From contig JACQLJ010000039.1 in NCBI GenBank assembly GCA_016234065.1, forward strand, positions 1 through 11,885: a stretch of 11,885 bases of DNA, written 5' to 3'. The position numbers and the translations under genes were made by a program. The stretch is from Candidatus Pacearchaeota archaeon. GTDB lineage: Archaea; Nanobdellota; Nanobdellia; Pacearchaeales; GW2011-AR1. The notes under the pieces were generated by a model. It had not been told where the DNA came from, did not search any database, and saw only the letters and a program-made list of their open reading frames with translations. This document shows positions 6,051 to 11,772 of this stretch, one piece after another; the first letter of the stretch is position 1, and each line of letters starts with the position of its first letter.

Positions 6051-6767
6051 TTAATTAAACCCTCTTTGCCCAATTTCCTTGATTAACTCTTTTTTACCCT
6101 CTCTTATTATTTTTCCTTCTTGCATCATAAATACCTTGTCAACTTCCAAGTAGTCCAAAACCTTGGCGTGATGGGTTATTATTAATATCGTTTTATCTTT
6201 GTTCATAAAATTTCTTATTTTTTCAGAAACCCTTTTCAAAAAGTCAATATCAAGCCCAGAATCAATTTCATCAAGAATTATAAATTTTGGATTTAATACA
6301 GACATCTGTAAGATTTCAGATAGTTTCTTTTCGCCCCCTGAAAATCCCTCGTTAACATATCTTTCAAGCAACTCGTCCTTAATTCCAATGGATTTTGATT
6401 CTTCGCTAACTTTTTTTTGAAACTCAAGAAATGATTTCTTTTTTTCTGCGACTGAATTATGTGCCTGCCTTAAAAAAACATTTGTAGGAACTCCCGGGAT
6501 TTCAACAGGAAATTGAAATGACATAAAAATCCCCATTCTTGCTCTTTCATTTATTGGGAGGTTTGTTATATCTCTCTCTTCAAAAAATATTTTTCCTTCT
6601 TTAACTTTATATTTAGTATTTCCCATAATCACATTCGCCAAGGTGCTTTTCCCGCTTCCGTTTGGCCCCATTAGAGTATAAATTTTCCCTTTTTCCAAAT
6701 CCAGATTAATTCCTTTTAGTATTTCTTTGCTTTCTGTTTCAACATACAATTCTTTTATTTTTATCAT
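6051..6767 (-). CDS. sufC: SufC, Fe-S assembly ABC ATPase
   Basis: Soluble ABC-type ATPase that drives the SufB scaffold. From the ATG at 6767 the protein has 238 residues. It shows Walker A GPNGSGKS (34-41), Q-loop Gln85 in FMSFQFP, signature FSGGE (142-146), Walker B FIILDE (162-167), D-loop SGLD, and H-loop THH (198-200). EIDSGLD and FSGGEKK are SufC hallmarks. An upstream in-frame ATG at 6809 would add 14 residues, but it lies inside sufU. The start at 6767 begins with MIKIKELYVE, as in the family, and overlaps the sufU stop as ATGA, so it is preferred. Co-expressed with sufS and sufU; its SufB partner is at the other end of the locus. Confidence 0.95.
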   Translation of the reverse strand: MIKIKELYVETESKEILKGINLDLEKGKIYTLMGPNGSGKSTLANVIMGNTKYKVKEGKIFFEERDITNLPINERARMGIFMSFQFPVEIPGVPTNVFLRQAHNSVAEKKKSFLEFQKKVSEESKSIGIKDELLERYVNEGFSGGEKKLSEILQMSVLNPKFIILDEIDSGLDIDFLKRVSEKIRNFMNKDKTILIITHHAKVLDYLEVDKVFMMQEGKIIREGKKELIKEIGQRGFN

Positions 6768-7141
6768 CTCAAAGCACCCATTACTGCTTCCAAAGGCAAG
6801 AGAACGCATTTAATTCTTGCTGGATTTATCTTAATTTTCAGTAGTTTTAACATATCTACTTTTGAAAGTTTTTTTATTTCCTCAACTTTCATCCCTTTTA
6901 TTTTATTAGTTAAAAGTGAAGAAGAAACCGTGCTGATAACACAACCACTTCCGCTGAATTTTGCATCTTTGATTTTTGCATTATTAACAAGGAGATTTAT
7001 TGTAACTTCATCGCCACAAAATGAGTTGTATTCAGTGTGTCTATGGGTTGGATTTTTCAGTTCGCCGAAGTTGTTCGGAGATTTGTATAATTCCATGATG
7101 TGCTCCTTATACATTCTTTCGTTCAAATCATTGTGTTTCAT
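6764..7141 (-). CDS. sufU: IscU/SufU-type Fe-S scaffold or sulfur acceptor
   Basis: Takes sulfur from SufS, either building a cluster itself (IscU) or passing sulfur to SufB (SufU). The 125-aa protein has the three family cysteines: Cys42 in NSFCGDEV with Asp44, Cys67 in GSGCVIS, and Cys112 in RIKCVLLP. The N-terminal half of a SufU zinc site is intact. The GSGCVISTVSSSLLT segment matches the GxGCxIS motif of the group. The length is closer to IscU than to the longer bacterial SufU, so the two roles cannot be separated. It overlaps sufS by four bases (ATGA) and sufC by four bases, a clear operon. Confidence 0.92.
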   Translation of the reverse strand: MKHNDLNERMYKEHIMELYKSPNNFGELKNPTHRHTEYNSFCGDEVTINLLVNNAKIKDAKFSGSGCVISTVSSSLLTNKIKGMKVEEIKKLSKVDMLKLLKIKINPARIKCVLLPLEAVMGALR

Positions 7142-8352
7142 TTCACTTTTCCCATTATTTCTTTAATTGCCTTAATAAACTTGTCAATATCTTCAAATGT
7201 ATTGTAAAACGCAAAACTAATTCTGGCTGTTCCTGAAATTCTGAGTTTTTTCATCAAAGGCATGTTGCAGTGATGTCCTGCTCTAATGCATATATCGTAA
7301 TCATCAAGCATTGAGGCAACGTCGTGCGTTGGTAAATTTTCAACATTAAATGACAAAATTCCTGAATGTTTTTTTGGAAGATATATTTTAACTCCTTTTA
7401 TTTGGTTTAATTCCTTTGCTGAATAATCAGTTAATTCTTTTTCCCATTTTCCTATTTCATTTACTCCAATTTTCTCGAGATATTTTATTGCTTCTCCAAG
7501 AGCTATTGCTCCTTCTATATTTTGTGTTCCGGCTTCAAACCTCTCTGGAATTGTATTCCATTCTGACCCCTCAAGTGTTACGGATTTTATCATGTCTCCT
7601 CCAAAATTGAATGGAGAAAGTTTTTCCAGTAATTCCTTTTTACCATAGAGGACACCAATACCCATCGGAGCATAAATTTTGTGTCCTGAAAAAACCAAAA
7701 AGTCGCAATCAATTTTCTTAACATCAACCTTCATATGAGCAATTGACTGGGCAGCATCAAGAACAGTTATTGAGTTGTTCTTTTTTGCTAGTTTAAAGAT
7801 TTCTCTTACAGGATTTATTGCTCCAAGCGTATTTGATATATGTGTTAGAGATACTATTGCTGTTTTTTCTGTTATTTTATTTTTTGCATCTTCCAAATCT
7901 AAAGTAAAATCTTCTTTGATTTTTATGAACTTCAGTTTCATGTCATTTCTTTTTGCAAGCTGTTGCCAAGGAACCAAATTTGAGTGATGCTCCATTTCTG
8001 TCAATACGATTTCATCTTTTTCTTTTTGTAAAATTGAAGGTAAGGTATAAGCAAGTAAATTAATTGACTCTGTGGTGCTTTTTGTAAAGATTATCTCTTT
8101 CTCTGAAGTATTTATAAATTTTGCAATTATTTTTTTTGAATTTTCATACTTTTTTGTAGCTTTCTGGCTAAGGTCGTAAATCCCTCTATGGATATTTGCA
8201 TTTGTGGTTTCATAGGAATCAACTATTGATTTTATGACTTGTTTTGGTTTTTGAGTTGTTGAAGCACTATCCAAATACACAAGTTCTTTTTGGTTTTCAA
8301 ATATGGGAAAATCTTTTCTTAATTTTTTAACAGATTGATTATTTAATTTCAT
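7138..8352 (-). CDS. sufS: SufS, group II cysteine desulfurase
   Basis: PLP enzyme that removes sulfur from cysteine to give alanine and an enzyme-bound persulfide. The 404 residues match the SufS/CsdA length. PLP contacts are seen: His123 in EMEHHSNLVPW, Asp199 in VLDAAQS, and Lys225 in SGHKIYAPMG as the Schiff-base lysine. The persulfide cysteine is Cys362 in RAGHHCNMP, the short ordered loop of SufS-type enzymes. Arg377 in SGTARISF would hold the substrate carboxylate. The N-terminus LRKDFPIF and LDSASTTQKP are typical. A TATA box at 8371-8380 gives it a promoter apart from sufB, and the 4-bp overlap couples it to sufU. Confidence 0.97.
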   Translation of the reverse strand: MKLNNQSVKKLRKDFPIFENQKELVYLDSASTTQKPKQVIKSIVDSYETTNANIHRGIYDLSQKATKKYENSKKIIAKFINTSEKEIIFTKSTTESINLLAYTLPSILQKEKDEIVLTEMEHHSNLVPWQQLAKRNDMKLKFIKIKEDFTLDLEDAKNKITEKTAIVSLTHISNTLGAINPVREIFKLAKKNNSITVLDAAQSIAHMKVDVKKIDCDFLVFSGHKIYAPMGIGVLYGKKELLEKLSPFNFGGDMIKSVTLEGSEWNTIPERFEAGTQNIEGAIALGEAIKYLEKIGVNEIGKWEKELTDYSAKELNQIKGVKIYLPKKHSGILSFNVENLPTHDVASMLDDYDICIRAGHHCNMPLMKKLRISGTARISFAFYNTFEDIDKFIKAIKEIMGKVK

Positions 8353-8370
8353 ATTACTTCGCCCCTAATA

Positions 8371-8380
8371 TTTTTAAAAT
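8371..8380 (-). promoter_or_regulatory. TATA box of sufS-sufU-sufC-reductase
   Basis: On the minus strand this reads ATTTTAAAAA, centred about 24-26 bp before the sufS ATG (8352), in a 74-bp gap. It implies that sufS and its followers form their own transcription unit, perhaps in addition to read-through from sufB. Confidence 0.5.
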
Positions 8381-8426
8381 AATTATTTAACTTTACAAAA
8401 AACTCTTTATTTTTCTTAAAATATTT

Positions 8427-8849
8427 CTAGGTTTCTTCAGGATTATTCATTTTTTGTATTTTTTTTTCACTTTCCTCTGGTGAATAAATCTTTTTTGCTG
8501 GAACGGCGATTCTTGTATTATTTAGACCATCCCATTCATTTATTGGCAGAATTGATTTCAACCTATTATCCCAAGTTGGATCAACAATAACAAATTTTTG
8601 CTTTTCAGGAATATAAACCTCTAAAAACTCGTGGTATTCTGGATTTTCATGGTATATCTCCAATATTTCTTTTGGTAATTTTAAATCTTCCCACCTAAAT
8701 TCACATATTATTGACCTCGACTTCAAATCCAATAACTTTTTTAGCATCTCAGCTTTTACCGAACAATCAAAACCTTTTTCTTTTCCAACAGAAATATAAT
8801 ATGGAATGTCTCTTACTTGTTCAAACATTTTGATTCTTTCTTTTTCCAT
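8427..8849 (-). CDS. Transglutaminase-like cysteine protein in the suf locus
   Basis: A 140-aa protein with the transglutaminase-like (papain-like) core. Cys29 in FDCSVKAEMLKKLL begins the nucleophile helix, His73 lies in YHEFLEVYIPE, and Asp90 in FVIVDPTWD, in the order Cys-His-Asp of the family. The N-terminal part is short and the C-terminus is a charged tail (about 120-140). No signal peptide is present, so it is cytoplasmic. Archaeal members are generally taken as putative peptidases or amide-acting enzymes, but the substrate is unknown. It starts one base after sufB stops and is thus co-transcribed with it, and 74 bp precede sufS. A role in cluster assembly, such as trimming or modifying a partner, is only inferred from position. 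Confidence 0.8.
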   Translation of the reverse strand: MEKERIKMFEQVRDIPYYISVGKEKGFDCSVKAEMLKKLLDLKSRSIICEFRWEDLKLPKEILEIYHENPEYHEFLEVYIPEKQKFVIVDPTWDNRLKSILPINEWDGLNNTRIAVPAKKIYSPEESEKKIQKMNNPEET

Positions 8850-8850
8850 A

Positions 8851-10242
8851 TTAAATCACTGAATTCTCAATTTCCAATTCAATCAGACGATTTAATTCTA
8901 CTGCATATTCCAACGGCAACTCTTTTACAACTGGCTCAATGAATCCAAGAACAATCATTTTTGTCGCTTCTTGTTCTGATAATCCTCTTGACATAAGATA
9001 GAATAATTGCTCTTCCTGAATTTTTCCAACAACAGCTTCATGTGAAACCTGGACTTGGCTTTCTGCAACTTCCATTGCTGGCAAAGTAAGTGCTTTGCTT
9101 TGGTTATCAAGCATTAGTCCATCACATCTTACGCTTGACTTTGAGTTTATTGCTCCTTTTTTTATGCTTACCAATCCCCTGTAAGATGTCGTGCCGGAAT
9201 TTTTGCTTATTCCTTTGCTAATTACTTTTGAACTTGTGTTCTCAGCCAAATGATATACTTTGCATCCTGTGTCTTGGTATTGCCCTTTTCCTGCAAAAGC
9301 AACTCCTATATATTCTGTTTTTGAGTTCTTACCTATTAGGACAGAGCAAGGATAAAGCATTGTAATATTACTTCCCATGTTGCCATTTACCCATTCCATA
9401 ATTCCATTTTCATAAACAACAGCTCTTTTCGTGTTTAAATTGAAAGTATTTTTGCTCCAGTTTTCAATGCTGCTGTAACGGACCTTTGCATTTTTCAAAA
9501 CATGAATTTCAACGCATCCGGCGTGAAGTGAATTTTCAGAATATCTCGGCGCTGAGCATCCTTCAATATAATGAATTTCTGAATTTTCATCTGCAATGAT
9601 TAATGTGTGTTCAAACTGACCGCCGCTTTTTGCATTCATTCTGAAATATGCCTGCAATGGCAACTCTACCTTGACTCCTTTTGGAATGTAAATAAAAGTT
9701 CCGCCGCTCCAAACGCTGCAATGCAATGCTGCGAATTTGTGCAGCGTCGGAGAAACACAATTTGTCATGAAGTATTTTTTGACTAATTCTGGATATTCCT
9801 TGAGAGCAACGTCCATGTCTAGAAAGACAACACCTTTTTCAGCGAGATCTTTTTTCAGATTATGATAAACAACTTCTGATTCATATTGCGCTCCAACTCC
9901 TGCCAAAGCGCTCCGTTCTGCCTCAGGAATTCCTAGAAGTTCATATGTTTTTCTAATATCTTCAGGAACGTCTTTCCATGATTTTGAATTCTTTTTTGCA
10001 TCTGGCTTCATGTAGAAATAAATTTCATCCAGATTCAATGCCGACAAGTCAGGACCCCAATTTGGCATCTCCTTTTCTTGGAATACTCTGAATGCGTTCA
10101 GGCGTTTTTTCAGCATCCATTCCGGCTCGTTTTTATCTTGAGATATAATCCTAACTAATTCTTCATTGATTCCGGGCTCTGCTTTAAATTTCAATCTTTC
10201 AGGATTTTTATGATTGAATGTTTCGCTGGTTATTGCTCCCAT
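8851..10242 (-). CDS. sufB: SufB, Fe-S cluster scaffold
   Basis: The scaffold on which the cluster is built, working with SufC. The 463 residues match full-length SufB. The N-terminal helical part is followed by the beta-helix core. Conserved cysteines include Cys229 in HYIEGCSAPRY, equivalent to the sulfur-receiving cysteine of E. coli SufB, and Cys373 in SSVRCDGL, equivalent to the cluster-site cysteine. His401-Glu402 (SHEAVVG) is also conserved. The C-terminal helices (YLMSRGLSEQEATKMIVLGFIEPVVKELPL) form the SufC-binding end. There is no sufD in the window, so a SufB2C2 type complex is likely. Its TATA box at 10265-10272 lies in the gap shared with the divergent small DNA-binding gene. 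Confidence 0.97.
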   Translation of the reverse strand: MGAITSETFNHKNPERLKFKAEPGINEELVRIISQDKNEPEWMLKKRLNAFRVFQEKEMPNWGPDLSALNLDEIYFYMKPDAKKNSKSWKDVPEDIRKTYELLGIPEAERSALAGVGAQYESEVVYHNLKKDLAEKGVVFLDMDVALKEYPELVKKYFMTNCVSPTLHKFAALHCSVWSGGTFIYIPKGVKVELPLQAYFRMNAKSGGQFEHTLIIADENSEIHYIEGCSAPRYSENSLHAGCVEIHVLKNAKVRYSSIENWSKNTFNLNTKRAVVYENGIMEWVNGNMGSNITMLYPCSVLIGKNSKTEYIGVAFAGKGQYQDTGCKVYHLAENTSSKVISKGISKNSGTTSYRGLVSIKKGAINSKSSVRCDGLMLDNQSKALTLPAMEVAESQVQVSHEAVVGKIQEEQLFYLMSRGLSEQEATKMIVLGFIEPVVKELPLEYAVELNRLIELEIENSVI

Positions 10243-10264
10243 GGAAATTATAAAAACAGGAGAA

Positions 10265-10272
10265 TTTTAAAG
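10265..10272 (-). promoter_or_regulatory. TATA box of sufB
   Basis: On the minus strand this reads CTTTAAAA, about 26 bp before the sufB ATG at 10242. A short inverted repeat (10273-10286) abuts its upstream side. Confidence 0.55.
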
Positions 10273-10286
10273 TTAACTATTGTTAA
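10273..10286. promoter_or_regulatory. Candidate operator at the sufB promoter
   Basis: TTAAC-TATT-GTTAA is a 5-bp inverted repeat directly beside the sufB TATA box, where the TFB element would lie. A repressor bound here would block initiation. Such short A/T-rich symmetry can arise by chance. Confidence 0.3.
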
Positions 10287-10339
10287 GAAATTTATAGGTT
10301 ATTTGTAAAGAAGGCATATATTCTTTTCTTATCCTAACT

Positions 10340-10348
10340 TTTATAAAT
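10340..10348 (+). promoter_or_regulatory. TATA box of the 10369-10530 gene
   Basis: TTTATAAAT is centred 25 bp before the ATG at 10369, supporting a leaderless small gene divergent from sufB. Confidence 0.6.
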
Positions 10349-10368
10349 CCCTTCCTTCTTTATCTGTT

Positions 10369-10530
10369 ATGGCAGCAACACCGCCGGACGCAAGGAAAAG
10401 AAAACTTGACTATAATGTAAGCCAAGCAATTTACGACGAATTTGTCAAAGCGTGCAGCAGAAAAGGTTTTGCGCCACAAGTAATCCTGGAACAAGCAATG
10501 AAGAAGTTTGTTCAAACTGGACAAATATAA
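10369..10530 (+). CDS. Small ribbon-helix-helix-like DNA-binding protein, 53 aa
   Basis: A short gene with a full start, stop and promoter. After a basic N-terminus (PPDARKRKL) comes a strand-like segment KLDYNVSQ, then helix A (AIYDEFVKACSRKG) and helix B (APQVILEQAMKKFVQTG), the order of an Arc/MetJ ribbon-helix-helix repressor. Such proteins dimerise and put the paired strands into the DNA major groove. At 53 aa it is nothing but that domain. It is divergent from sufB across 126 bp and lies 38 bp before the helix-turn-helix gene, which has its own TATA box. It has one cysteine (Cys29). Regulation of suf is an inference from position. Confidence 0.75.
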   Translation: MAATPPDARKRKLDYNVSQAIYDEFVKACSRKGFAPQVILEQAMKKFVQTGQI

Positions 10531-10539
10531 TTCTAAAAT

Positions 10540-10548
10540 CTTAAATAC
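10540..10548 (+). promoter_or_regulatory. TATA box of the 10569-10937 gene
   Basis: CTTAAATAC is centred about 25 bp before the ATG at 10569, in the 38-bp gap after the ribbon-helix-helix gene. Confidence 0.5.
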
Positions 10549-10568
10549 TAAATCTTATTAGAGTTTTC

Positions 10569-10937
10569 ATGTCAAAAACAATGCCGCAGGAAATTGAGGT
10601 CTGGTATCTTATTCCTGCTTTAAGAAGGGAATTTGCAAGAATTTTCATTGAGAAATATAATTCAAGCCAAAAACGAGCCGCTGAAATTTTGGGAATAACA
10701 GAAGCGGCGATTTCACAATATCTTAATTCAAAAAGAGGGAACGAGGTAAAATTCTCAAAAAAAGAAATGGCTGAAATTGAAAAGGCCGTTGGAGAAGTTA
10801 TGAAAAAAAGCAAGAATGTTGTAAGAGCAATATATGACTTGTGCATAAAGTTCAGGGAAAAGAAAGTGGTCTGCGATTTGCACAAAAGCCACGACAAGAA
10901 TATTCCAAAAAACTGCAATGTCTGTTTTGAAAAATGA
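10569..10937 (+). CDS. COG2522-like helix-turn-helix regulator with a four-cysteine tail
   Basis: A 122-aa archaeal regulator. Residues about 8-31 (EIEVWYLIPALRREFARIFIEKY) lead to a Cro/XRE-type helix-turn-helix at 33-57 (SQKRAAEILGITEAAISQYL then NSKRG). This is the layout of COG2522, whose members are predicted transcription regulators. The C-terminus carries Cys92, Cys102, Cys116 and Cys119 (C-x9-C-x13-C-x2-C) with His105 and His108 nearby, a likely site for an iron-sulfur cluster or zinc. With suf genes next to it, an Fe-S-sensing role is attractive but inferred; zinc is the main alternative. Its own promoter is at 10540-10548. Confidence 0.85.
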   Translation: MSKTMPQEIEVWYLIPALRREFARIFIEKYNSSQKRAAEILGITEAAISQYLNSKRGNEVKFSKKEMAEIEKAVGEVMKKSKNVVRAIYDLCIKFREKKVVCDLHKSHDKNIPKNCNVCFEK

Positions 10938-10945
10938 TTAAATAA

Positions 10946-10953
10946 ATTATAAA
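10946..10953 (+). promoter_or_regulatory. TATA box of the 10976-11377 gene
   Basis: ATTATAAA is centred about 26 bp before the ATG at 10976, with a leaderless start again predicted. Confidence 0.5.
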
Positions 10954-10975
10954 CCTAAAAAAGATTAATATAATA

Positions 10976-11377
10976 ATGGAAAAAGAAAAGTATCTAAAAA
11001 TTATTTTAAAGATTTCTTCATTGTTTTTATTGTATTTTATTCCTTTATTTTTCTTGGTTGTTTCAGATTTTGGTAAAAACTTTCTTCAAGTTGGAACATT
11101 TCTAGGAAATTTGTTGATAAGATACCCTTATCAGTGGGATTATGAATTAATGTTTCTAGGAATTTATCTTGTTTGGGGAATATTCTTGTGGAAAGCATCA
11201 AAAAACCCAGAGAAAAATATTACTTTCATAAAATTTACTGCTTGGGGATTTATAGTCAATGCCATAACAATGATAATAGTTGGTTCGGTTAAAACAGAAG
11301 ATTTAATTCATTTAATTACAGATAGTGTTCCTTGGTTTGGATTAGGATTTCTAATTTTTTATTTTAACAAAAATTAG
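10976..11377 (+). CDS. Four-helix integral membrane protein
   Basis: A 133-aa membrane protein with helices at about residues 9-28, 56-73, 84-102 and 114-130. The stretch DYELMFLGIYLVWGIFLWKASKNPEKNITFIKFTAWGFIVNAITMIIVGSV splits into a helix, a polar turn with ASKNPEKN, and a second helix beginning FIKFTAW. This resembles small bacterial membrane proteins of the DUF6632 type (helix, A-x-x-P turn, then S/T-rich helix with FTAW), but this match is from memory and is uncertain. No enzymatic residues stand out. It is an isolated gene between the regulator and tRNA-Gly. Function unknown. Confidence 0.75.
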   Translation: MEKEKYLKIILKISSLFLLYFIPLFFLVVSDFGKNFLQVGTFLGNLLIRYPYQWDYELMFLGIYLVWGIFLWKASKNPEKNITFIKFTAWGFIVNAITMIIVGSVKTEDLIHLITDSVPWFGLGFLIFYFNKN

Positions 11378-11380
11378 TTA

Positions 11381-11531
11381 TGCGCGATGCGGGAATCGAA
11401 CCCGCGTTTGAACGTTTTCGCTTTGCTCTTTTTGTCAGATTTTACTTATCTGATTTCTTTGAGCGCCGAACTTTCTTTCTAAGAAAGTTGGGCATTGGCA
11501 ACGTCCTATTCTACCATTAAATTAACCGCGC
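11381..11531 (-). tRNA. tRNA-Gly (anticodon GCC) with an 80-nt intron at 37/38
   Basis: Read on the minus strand, acceptor GCGCGGT (11531-11525) pairs with ATCGCGC (11388-11382), with one G-U pair. The D stem is ATT/AAT with GG in the loop. The anticodon stem GGACG pairs with CGTTC (one G-U). The anticodon GCC is at 11499-11497. The T arm is GCGGG-TTCGATT-CCCGC, and the discriminator base is A. The intron spans 11495-11416: TTGC of the exon pairs with GCGA of the intron (four pairs), flanked by 3-nt bulges CAA and AAA, as the archaeal splicing endonuclease requires. The mature tRNA would be 71 nt with a 4-nt variable loop. The intron holds two hairpins (11490-11470 and about 11455-11437). Confidence 0.92.
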
Positions 11532-11532
11532 A

Positions 11533-11557
11533 GTAAAAACCTCCAGCGGGTTTTTAC
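11533..11557. repeat. Perfect 9-bp inverted repeat touching the tRNA-Gly 5' end
   Basis: GTAAAAACC (11533-11541), spacer TCCAGCG, then GGTTTTTAC (11549-11557). Its tip ends one base before the mature tRNA. The same core, AAAACCT...GCGG...TTTT, occurs at 1533-1547 before tRNA-Ser. It could be a leader hairpin, a terminator-like element for the thermosome transcript, or a small repeat family. Confidence 0.7.
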
Positions 11558-11568
11558 GAATCCAGCAT

Positions 11569-11577
11569 CCATATATG
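11569..11577 (-). promoter_or_regulatory. Possible TATA box of tRNA-Gly
   Basis: The minus-strand CATATATGG lies about 42 bp before the mature 5' end. If it is used, a leader of about 17 nt containing part of the hairpin would be transcribed and then removed by RNase P. The alternative GTAAAAAC at 11550-11557 has better spacing but a weaker sequence. Confidence 0.3.
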
Positions 11578-11663
11578 AATCCCGCAACCACTGAAAGTCC
11601 TATAATTTAAGAAGAATTAAAGTTTAAAAGATTTTTATTCAGTAAAACCAATTAGAGTTAATA

Positions 11664-11674
11664 TTAATTATATG
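11664..11674 (+). promoter_or_regulatory. Possible TATA box for a small RNA at 11695
   Basis: TAATTATATGG lies about 26 bp before the G-rich start of the hairpin region at 11695. This supports plus-strand transcription into it. Confidence 0.35.
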
Positions 11675-11694
11675 GATTTAGCAACATTAACTTA

Positions 11695-11772
11695 GTGGGC
11701 GAGTGCTTTGACTTTGGCAATTTTTTGTTATATTAAAGTCAGGGCACGAGTAGGGCGGGACTTACAAAGTCC
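11695..11772 (+). ncRNA. Candidate small structured RNA
   Basis: A 13-bp stem joins 11703-11715 to 11735-11747 across a 19-nt loop. Two of the pairs are U-G only if the plus strand is the RNA; on the minus strand they become C-A mismatches, so plus-strand transcription is favoured. A second hairpin GGACTT-ACA-AAGTCC lies at 11758-11772. The G-rich text stands out in an A/T-rich spacer. No known RNA family was recognised (it does not look like SRP RNA, RNase P RNA or 5S rRNA). The end touches the thermosome stop codon, on the opposite strand. Confidence 0.4.

Noticed and set aside
6768..6809. Longer sufC start at 6809 adding 14 residues
   Set aside because: It lies within sufU, adds a segment with no counterpart in SufC proteins, and ignores the ATGA overlap at 6764-6767 that fits the other two junctions of the operon.
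11389..11531. Continuous anticodon stem GGACG with TGCCC for tRNA-Gly without an intron
   Set aside because: It leaves an A-C mismatch and a tRNA far too long. The intron reading gives five pairs, a 7-nt loop and a proper splice motif.
11672..11695. Seven-codon open frame before the hairpin RNA
   Set aside because: It is too short to support, has no family features, and its ATG falls inside the possible TATA box.
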